From contig OU862907.1 of NCBI GenBank assembly GCA_917880885.1, positions 70,551,072-70,615,071 of the forward strand: a DNA stretch of 64,000 nucleotides, written 5' to 3'. Source of the stretch: Limnephilus marmoratus. Its lineage: Eukaryota; Arthropoda; Insecta; Trichoptera; Limnephilidae. The notes below the pieces were generated by a model. That model ran no database searches, was not told where the DNA came from, and was given only the letters and a program-made list of their open reading frames with translations. A program made the translations under genes and the position numbers. Every line of letters begins with the position of its first letter. The stretch's first letter is position 1. Positions 56,736-64,000 of the stretch are shown here, piece after piece.

Positions 56736-57116
56736 ATATACCTACGTATTAAAAATGCACTTTCAAGATATTTATCATAATGCAGATAAATAAAAACCAT
56801 TAAAATATTAACATTTAATAAACTTTATAAAAGCATAGGAGTCATAAGTCATTACATTACCATCTGCTAAAGTTTGAAAATTGTCGATAATATTGCCAAC
56901 GCACCCGTCTCGGCCGCTGCTGGCAAAATAGAATTGGCAGTATTACACACTGGGTAAAAAGGTATTAACAAGTGTGTGGAAGCATTGGCGAAGGAAGATC
57001 TCGCCGGGCGATTCCTACTTATTGCAAACACACAGGACATGGCAACAATATTACTTGCCTCGTACAAATCATACCAAAACATCAACTTTATCAGACGCTC
57101 GCGGCTCGGTTTGAAA
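56736..57116. other. No gene seen
   Basis: Noncoding; short open frames on both strands are not supported. Confidence 0.45.
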
Positions 57117-57162
57117 TCTATATAAATAAAAATGAATGGCCGAAATGTATGTATGCGCATAA
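57117..57162 (+). mobile_element. Helitron 5' end, interrupted after 46 bp
   Basis: TCTATATAAATAAAAATGAA after A, then 'gtatgtatgcgcataa'. The Helitron resumes at 60201 'cttcggaacga' beyond the 3-kb insertion. Its 3' end was not located with confidence. Confidence 0.65.
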
Positions 57163-57509
57163 TAGACTAGGAGACGAGATAGGTAAACCTACGTCATCGA
57201 GTACTCGGATGAAACTACTTTGTAGTGATAATGGACATTTAGAAAACCTTAAAAAATCTGATCTGCCGGTGCGCCCCTTGGCGCAGTCATGGAAATAGTG
57301 AGCGGTTTTTTTCTAAAAAATTACGTCATCGAGTACACGAACCGGAATGGTTTCATATGATAAAGGTCGATTAGAAAATGAGTAAAAAGCAGATCAGCCA
57401 ACCGGCAGCCCGGCACGTTCTCAGGCGTCAAAGTGGGGTAAAAGATAGTAAATTTTACGTCATCGAGTACACGAATGTATGTAGTCTAGGTCATTCCATT
57501 TAAGAATTT

Positions 57510-58867
57510 CTTGGTCTGCCGACCAGCAGCCTGGCAGCTTTTTGTGTAAGAATTTTTAAAGTTTTTTTATTTTTTTATTTGTTGTTTATCTTTATTATTA
57601 TTTTTAATTCATTATAATTTTAAAAACCTAGATTGCCATATTTAAAACAAATAAGCGATAATGATAAAAAAATAATAATTGTGAGTTCCGAATGTACCAT
57701 GTACCAATCCGTCGGGCGAGCCTTTGACGCCAAACCACTTACGAAACCTGCCGCGTAGCCCCTTACCGCTATCGCGTGTCCGTATTATTGTACAAATTTA
57801 TAACAATAATAGTCCTTTCAAGATTGCCTAATAGTCCATAGTAGTTGGAAGTTCGAACAACCAATCCACCGTCGCCGTAAGAGCTGCGATCGTCCGTAAA
57901 ACGACGGAAATTTCAGAACCCCGTACGTTTCATATCGGTTTCGCTTGCTCTGCTGCATCGATTACATCGAATACAAGATCTGTCAACCAGCAGCCTGGCA
58001 CTTTTTTGTGTACGATTTTTTAAAGTTTTATTTTTTTTTATTTAAAATAAAATATTTTCAATATCTTTATTATTATTTTTATTTCAAAATGGTTTCAAAA
58101 ACTTACAATGCGAGATTTTTAATAAAATAAATATTAATGATAAAAAAATAATTTTGGGTGTTCCAAGTGTACCCATCGGTTGGGAGAGCCTTTTGACGCG
58201 AAACAACTTACTGGAAACTGGCCGCGGAGCCCTTCGCCGCCATCACGTGCCTGTATTATTATACAAATTTATAATAATGATAGTCTTTTTAAGATTGCCT
58301 TATAGTCCAAAGTAGTTAGAAGTTCGAACAACCATCGCACCGTCGTCGCCGTAAGAGCAGCGTTCGTCCGAAAACCGACGGAAATTTCTGAACCCCGTCC
58401 GTTCAGATCGGTTTCGCTTGCCCTGCTGCATCGATTACATCTATAGAGGCTCATGTTTTATGGAGGTCACCAGTTATAGGGTGATGTGTTATGTGTTTTA
58501 AAGTGTGTAAAGGGTGTGGTAAATCAAATAAGTAAGATGTCGGTACATTACTTACAGGTTTATTAACAATTTACAACTCACACATAATTCCTCTATATTT
58601 AAATATTTTACAATAATAATAATGTGAAGGGCGAACAAACACGATATGCAAGTGAGTGTTGACCGGTAGTTTAATACAGAATTGTCGGTGGTTTTCGTTG
58701 CGGCGCGGAGAGATTTCTTGTGACTTGAAAATGATTTCGATTGGTTGCTAGGAGACCAATCGGAAAGCCAGCCGAATGCAATTCAGTGTCCTTTGTTCAA
58801 CCTCCACACATCGAATACAAGATCGAAACTAACGAAAAATTGTAGTCTAGATCATCCTATTCGTGAC
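57510..58867 (+). repeat. Tandem repeat of about 470 bp, 2+ copies
   Basis: Copy 1 about 57510-57978, copy 2 about 57979-58440 plus 58813-58825, and a short third start at 59368 ('tctgccgaccagcaac'). Markers are 'accagcagcctggca', 'gtacaaatttataa' and 'ctgctgcatcgattacatc'. The third copy is displaced by LINE insertions. Confidence 0.8.
58442..58807. mobile_element. 366-bp insertion with 5-bp TSD ACATC
   Basis: ACATC at 58437-58441 and 58808-58812. Tandem copy 1 has the uninterrupted site 'gattacatcgaatacaag' at about 57960, proving the insertion. The ends TATAGAGGCTCATG and (minus) GTGGAGGTTGAACA are only weakly inverted. No ORF. Could be a solo LTR or MITE; undecided. Confidence 0.75.
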
Positions 58868-59363
58868 TTCCTTTTTTTATTTATTTTATTCATTTTACAA
58901 ATATAAGACAAAAAGTCCCGATAAACTACTTTTTAGCAGTTTGTCTAACGGGTTCTTTACATTAAAGATCTTATTATAGTGATTTAATAGTTACATTTTT
59001 ACAATTAAAGATATAAAATTAAATTAATTTTTTTACAGAAATATACTTAGATAAAAGAAAAATTATGTAAACATCAAATAATTTTAAAGTCTTTAGAATA
59101 AACAATATGTTATTGTAAGCTAATACAAATTAATTCTTTCCATAAGCCAAGTCTTCAGTAAGTTCACCAATTGTTTGTTTTGGGCACAGTTTTTAATTTC
59201 AGCTGGAAGCATATTTAAACAACTGGAAATCATGTAATTTAACGTTCTTTGTCCATATTTATTTGTATGTTTAGTTTAGTTCTTCATTAAAGTCAAAACG
59301 AGTATTATGGTTGTGTTCCAGCCTGTTAATATATAAAGGGTTATTTATGTGCTGAAATATAAT
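58868..59363 (-). pseudogene. LINE 3'-terminal fragment
   Basis: On the minus strand RTLNYMISSCLNMLPAEIKN and KTWLMERINLY precede a stop, then a UTR ending 'tcgggactttttgtctta' and 'aataaaataaataaa'. It interrupts sequence that is continuous in the tandem copy at 57500-57530. Only about 40 codons of the C-terminus remain. Confidence 0.7.
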
Positions 59364-59433
59364 TTTGTCTGCCGACCAGCAACATAGCATTTTGTTGTGT
59401 AAAAGTTTAAAGTTTTTATTTTTTATATTCGTT

Positions 59434-59855
59434 ATTCGGGTATGGGGGCTCCATCGAAGCCAGAGTAAAGTTAGCCTCCCAAAAACTGGGCGTACTGTAC
59501 AGGGCCCGCATATACTTTAATAGTACACTACTGCTAACCCTGTATAAATCACAAGTGCGGAAGATGCTCCGAGAAACTAGCATCATTGATCCCGTGCCCA
59601 ACATTTGTACACGGTTGACATTTGTCACATGAGAACGGGTCGTTTCTTCGTGCTCGGCTCGTTCTCGGCTGTGGAATAATTTGCCGGCCTCTGTGTTTCC
59701 TCCTTCCTACAACATGGGTCTCTTCAAGACCAATGTTCATTCCTTCCTCTCCTCAAAAAGACCCTCCACACAGCATCCCAGATGACATAGGCCCTGAGGG
59801 AAATCATTTTCCTCAGGGCCTCCTGTGTGGAGTTAATGTAAAAAAAAATAATAAC
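59434..59855 (+). pseudogene. LINE 3' fragment with 7-bp TSD ATTCGTT
   Basis: ATTCGTT at 59427-59433 and 59856-59862. Encodes LASQKLGVLYRARIYFN...LLTLYKSQVR, then after an internal deletion or frameshift the LINE tail LWNNLPASVFPPSYNMGLFK and NVHSFLSS. The 3' UTR has a near-perfect hairpin GGCCCTGAGGGAAA/TTTCCTCAGGGCC (about 59790-59820) and a poly-A. The same hairpin ends the minus-strand fragment at 8427. Confidence 0.85.
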
Positions 59856-60200
59856 ATTCGTTGGTTTCATTCGTGTACTCGATGACGTAAAATTTACTAT
59901 TTTTTACCCCACTTTGACGCCGTCTGCCTGCCAACGTGCCAGGCTGCCGGTTGGCAGACCTGCTTTTTTCTCATTTTCTAAACGACCTTTATCATATGAA
60001 ACCATTCCCGTTTGTGTACTCGATGACGCAATTTTTTCGAAAAAATAGCTCACTATTTCCATGATTACGCGGCTTGTGCCAAGAGGCGCACCGGCAGACC
60101 AGCTTTTTTAAGGTTTTCTAAATGTCCATTATCACTTCAAAGTAGTTTCATCCGTGTACTCGATGACGTAGGTTTACCTGTCTCATCTCCTAGTCTATAA

Positions 60201-61227
60201 CTTCGGAACGAATTTACTGTGGAGCTGAATGTTATGTGAGAGTGCAATGTTTCTATCTGCTCTAACCACAGTTCTGAGATAAGAGAGCTCAAATTTTAGA
60301 TTTAATTTATTTCATAATTTGGCAAATCTTCTGTGTAGTTTGTTATTGCAAATAATTAGTAATTTATTTATATAAGTACCTACTCTCTGGGGTACCCGGC
60401 TTCGCACTGATCAACATTCGAGAGTGTTCTAGAATGTTACACAATGGTGTTCCTGATTCCCTATTCTCGAACATTCCACAACATTCCAGAATGTTCCGGG
60501 ATGTTTTATTATACTTTTGTACATAAAATATATTAATTAAAAGGTAAATTTTCGCGATTAGTGTCCATGGTTATTACGAAAAATATTTAGAAAAAAACTT
60601 TAGATTCGCCTTAATCACTATAAAAGGAAACTTTTTGCATCACGGGTGGCGGAAAATGATGCATTTTAATTTTCAATTGCGTAAAATTTAATTTCTCTTT
60701 GCGAACCGATACGGCAACAATCCGGCGGCCATTACGTCACTGTTTGTTATGTTGGTATCCCTGATACAAACAAGAGCTAGATACGACTGTAACCGACTTC
60801 ATGGATACATGATAAGGCGCGTAATTATGAAAAACAGATTTATAATGTTAACAAACCTCTATTCGTATATATTTATTATTACCATAAAATAACGATTAGC
60901 TAAAAGTTACGTAAAATAAAAAAAAAACATGCATATTAGATAAGTATTACTTTGACGAAATTCTGAAAATAAAATAGTTTAGGCAAATTTTATTTCATTG
61001 AATTTTTTTTTTTTTTACATCGAAAATTAATTTTTTAAGTAACAAAAAAAACGCCGCGTTTTTATGATAGTTTTGTTAGGGACATTTTATTCAGTAGGTA
61101 ATTATAATTAATATTTAGTACAGGAATAGGTATGCAATTTATAGTTTATAAACCTCAGGAACTTATGTTCAATCTTTTCAATGCTGTCGAATGAATACTG
61201 TATGAACTGAACTAACAATATGTATAA
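60201..61227. other. Helitron remainder, then no gene
   Basis: 60201-60390 continues the interrupted Helitron. 60398-60510 has alternating GAA/TTC units (TTCtaGAA, GAAcaTTC, GAAtgTTC) after 'gtacccggcttcgcac'. The rest is AT-rich noncoding DNA. Confidence 0.5.
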
Positions 61228-61932
61228 CTAGCTTTTTCCTGCGGCTTCACTCGCATGGTATTAGGGGATTCCCACTCCGCCTCCTCCACCTTCCCTCTCC
61301 CCACTCCACTCCACCATTAACCCCTCTCCTCCCTCCCCCTCCACCCACTTCTCCCCTCACTCCACTCCCCCATCAACCCTCTCCACCACTCCTCCCCTCC
61401 ATCCACCCCTCCACCTTCCCTCTCCCCACTCCACTCATCCATCAACCCCCCTCTCCTCCCCCATCCCATACCCCTTCCCACTCCACCTCCCCCATCTTCA
61501 TTCACCCCTCCCCCTTCCTTCCCTTCCCCCTCTCCCACCACACTCCGCCTCCTCCACCTTCCCCCTCTCCACTCCACTCCCACCATCGACCCCCTTCCCC
61601 CACCCCCTACCCCTCACCATACCCTCCTCCATCCTTCCCCTTTCCCCTTCTATCCCTCCCCCTCTCCTTCCCCTAATCTCCTCCCCCCTCCCTCCACCCC
61701 CACCCCTCCCCCCTCCCCACTCCCTCCTCTCACCTCTCGCATTCCACACATTCCCGATACATTCGGTTTTCACACTGCTCGCGTGCCACTTATTATAATT
61801 TTTATACAAATTTCATAATGCCAGAACTCAACGGTAGTTTTATACAAAGTATCAAAAAAAATAATTATCCAATTTGGTGCAGTCGTTCGGGTTTATGCGC
61901 ATACATAAATTTCGGTGATTCATTTATAGAGA
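61228..61932 (-). mobile_element. Nonautonomous Helitron, 705 bp, with 480-bp G-rich core
   Basis: On the minus strand TCTCTATAAATGAATCACCG (from 61932, T flank) to the tail 'gcaggaaaaaGCTAG'-type end at 61228 (A flank). Core 61260-61740 is C/T-only on plus. Same family and order as 16753-17605, including 'gaacgactgcaccaaattgg'. Confidence 0.85.
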
Positions 61933-63063
61933 TAGTTATTAAGTACGACGCCAGCAAAACACTCTTTTTAGGGTGAATTGCCTAATTAAAAAAAAAAAAA
62001 ACATCGTTTCCAAGGCGACGATTGGTTTGCTTTTTTTCTGACATTTGCAATAAATCGATTTTGTTAGGGACTGAAAACGTACGATAAATAATTTTATAAC
62101 GCCAGTAGTTTTTTGCGTGAAAGAGTCATCATCATCATCATCATCATTATTGGCTCTACAACCCCTGGTGGGTCTTGGCCTCCTCAAGAGTCTTCCTCCA
62201 CTCATCTCGGTTTTGAGCCAGCTCTCTCCAGTTTTGAAGCTCCAAGATAGATATGTCTTTGAGGACGTTGTCGCTCCATCTTAGTCTTGGTCTTCCCAGG
62301 CTCCTTCGCCCTATTGGTCTTGAGTTCAGCGGGGACTTTGGTGCTTGATGCTCGGTCATTCTCTCCAGATGACCCAGCCACCGAAGTCTTCCCAATTTTA
62401 TAAATTTAGCAACGTTTAGCTCCTTAAACAAAGTATAAAGCTCATTATTATAACGTCTGCGCCAAAATCCATTTTCTAGAACCGGTCCGAAGATGCGCCT
62501 CAAAATTTTTCTTTCAAAAACGTCCAGTGCTCGCTCGTTCCTCTTAGTTAGTACCCAAGTCTCAGCTGCGTACGTAAGTACTGGTCTGATAAGTGTTTTG
62601 TACACTAATATCTTCGTGTTTCTGGACAGCAGTCTGGACTTTAATAGGTTTTGTAAGCGGAAATAACAGCGATTTGCGTTCACTATGCGCTTCTGGATCT
62701 CCTCTGTGGTATTATTGTCGTTTGTTATCAGGGAGCCTAGGTATGTGGTACCGTTTCGAAATTTTGGTTTCCACATGAGAGAGTTGGGATTTGTTGGGTG
62801 CATCCTACAGCCATGTATTTGGTCTTTTGCTGGTTTACTACGAGACCCATATTTTTGGCAGAGCTTTCAAGATTTATAAAGGCGTTACGTAAAGCATCTG
62901 GATCTGGAGTTTTCGCGATTATGTCGATATCATCAGCGTAAGCCAGTAGTTGCACAGAGTTGTCGAATATCGTTGCTCTTATCTCGATGCCTGAGTCACG
63001 AAAGTGACAGAGTAACAAACATATATCCATACAAACTTTCGCCTTTATAATATATTAGTAGGA
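61933..63063 (-). mobile_element. Second Helitron family 5' part, split by an RTE LINE
   Basis: 63063 down to 63014 (TCCTACTAATATATTATAAA on minus) joins to 62121 down to 61960 across the LINE. The intact relative is 15913-16200. The 61228-61932 Helitron follows, as the Helitron at 16753 follows the relative. Confidence 0.7.
62127..63008 (-). pseudogene. RTE-type LINE fragment with (ATG)n tail and TSD AGAGT
   Basis: AGAGT at 62122-62126 and 63009-63013; the empty site 'cgtgaaagagtaacaaac' exists in reverse at about 15960-15975. Two minus-strand frames: 63030-62737 with LLAYADDIDII (RT motif) and VVNQQKTKYMAV, and 62803-62156 with TYLGSLITNDN, RIFGPV, LRWLGHLERM, GRPRLRW and WRELAQNRDEWR. They overlap through a single-base frameshift near 62745-62770. 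The tail (ATG)7 at 62127-62148 and the 'LxWxGHxxRM ... GRPxxRW' C-terminus are RTE-clade characters. 5'-truncated before the first RT motifs. Confidence 0.85.
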
Positions 63064-63177
63064 AGGATGTAGATAACCATTTATTTGCTGTACCTAAAAT
63101 AATAGTTACAACTTTTCTACTGCAAAGCTTTAGAATATAATAAGTTCGGAAAGGTTCCACGTATTTTTATTTGTATA

Positions 63178-63586
63178 CTAGCTTTTTCTCGCGGCTTCAC
63201 TCGCATGGTGTAAGGGGGGTTCCCACTTCGCCTCCTCCCCCCCCCCCCCCCCCCCCCCCCCCCTCCCCCCCCCCCCCCCCTCACCCTCTAACCACCCTCC
63301 CTCCCCCTTCCCCCTCCATTCTCCCCCACCCCTCCCCCCTACCCTTCCCCTATTCCCCCTTCCCCCCCCCCTCCCCCATCTCTCCCTCCCTCCTGCTTTC
63401 CATATATTCAGTTTTCAAACCTCGCGTGCCACCAATAGCAATTTTTTATACAAATTTCATAATGCCAGAGCTCACCAGTAGTTTTATAAAAACCTCTTCC
63501 TGACAATAACGAACACACAAAAAAAAGAATTATCCAATTTGGTGCAGTCGTTCGAAACATTCAGCGAATCATTTTTATATTATAGA
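63178..63586 (-). mobile_element. Nonautonomous Helitron, 409 bp, with C homopolymer
   Basis: On minus, TCTATAATATAAAAATGATTC (T flank at 63587) to CTAG at 63181-63178 (A flank). The G-rich core on the element strand includes an uninterrupted run of 27 (63237-63263 as C on plus) and another of 16. Confidence 0.8.
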
Positions 63587-63756
63587 TAACCTTTTGTTAT
63601 AATGAAGTGTTATTTTAGATAAATATTTGAGTAATTAATAATAAGTGATCAGTGTACTATTTTATTTATTATTCTGATTAGTTACTTTAAACTATCAAAA
63701 TGAAATAATAATTTAATGACCGCCTTCCATTGCGGTGTTACGAATATAACTAACAT

Positions 63757-63815
63757 TTCATACCTACCTAATCTTCTATTTTTCTGACTTTTGACATGGC
63801 CCGACTCAAGTATCT
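63757..63815 (-). pseudogene. Short LINE scrap
   Basis: Translates on minus to NQILESGHVKSQKNRR, 15 of 16 residues shared with the fragment at 56283-56735. Confidence 0.6.
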
Positions 63816-63837
63816 GATTTAAAAAAAAAAAATTATA

Positions 63838-64000
63838 GTTATACCTCACAAGAGTCTCAGCTGCTCCCATTTAGAGCCAGTGAGGCTTGGGGGAAGGAGA
63901 TGGGGAAGAGGAAGGTGGGGAAGTACCTGGCTATTCAGATCTGGACATCAAACACGGCTTACACCATTTCAAGCAACATTTCTAATGGTGCTTTACAATG
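63838..64000 (-). mobile_element. SINE-family copy running off the window
   Basis: 'ctcagctgctccc', 'gagccagtgag', 'aagtacctggctattcagat' and 'catttcaagcaac' match 7775-7960. The left A/T run at 63821-63836 may be its decayed tail. Cut by the window end. Confidence 0.65.

Larger units (their letters stand above)
57163..60197. mobile_element. 3035-bp long-TIR DNA element in a Helitron
   Basis: TIRs start TAGACTAGGAGA and extend about 320 bp each (57163-57480; 60197-59865 reversed). TAA at 57160-57162 and 60198-60200 fits a 3-bp duplication, and the flanks rejoin as 'gcgcataacttcggaacga', a normal Helitron sequence. Each arm holds three copies of ACGTCATCGAGTAC about 135-140 bp apart. The interior has a tandem duplication and three insertions (58442-58807, 58868-59363, 59434-59855). 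No transposase. A TAA target suggests a Harbinger-like mover, but the TIR itself does not identify it. Confidence 0.8.

Overview
This window looks like gene-poor, transposon-dense nuclear DNA of an arthropod, most likely an insect. The evidence is the base composition (AT-rich, with many taggtacct-like runs), the complete absence of bacterial-style operons, and the mix of element types: Helitrons (TC...CTAG), Ty3/gypsy, several non-LTR retrotransposons, a tRNA-derived SINE, and Harbinger, hAT and TTAA-flanked DNA transposons. I found no convincing cellular protein-coding gene. Every long open frame belongs to a mobile element, to a satellite monomer, or to a low-complexity tract. The species cannot be read from the sequence.

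Layout. 1-2626 is a degenerate dimeric satellite (about 338 bp, two related halves of about 169 bp) carrying a SINE insertion with a clean target duplication. 2986-6612 is a decayed PIF/Harbinger transposon: matching TIRs, a MADF-type ORF whose 5' end is tandemly amplified four times, a transposase C-terminus on the opposite strand, and LINE and Helitron insertions. 7749-9076 holds a tRNA-headed SINE and head-to-head relatives. 9474-22626 is a field of MITEs, TTAA-flanked repeats, an inverted-arm element with a hammerhead-like core, and Helitrons with extremely G-rich middles.

22901-43000 is the centrepiece: one array of about 23 near-identical 369-bp monomers (plus 6-bp steps). It is split by a 5'-truncated but open non-LTR retrotransposon (25666-28267) and by a complete, very young Ty3/gypsy element (32723-41652). 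The gypsy LTRs are 657 bp and differ at only 2 positions. Its gag and pol lie on the minus strand and are joined by a canonical A AAA AAC slippery site directly before a TGATG stop/start overlap.

43923-46236 is a hAT-like element. 49091-53237 is a DNA transposon with 6-bp target duplications that encodes a decayed protein of a family I recognise only as uncharacterised; a LINE with a 6-bp duplication splits its reading frame. 57163-60197 is a 3-kb long-TIR element inserted in a Helitron and itself carrying three further insertions. 61228-63586 is a nest of Helitrons and an RTE-type LINE.

The elements do not form a pathway. The window is a stratified record of insertions, and several insertions can be verified because an empty homologous site exists elsewhere in the same window.
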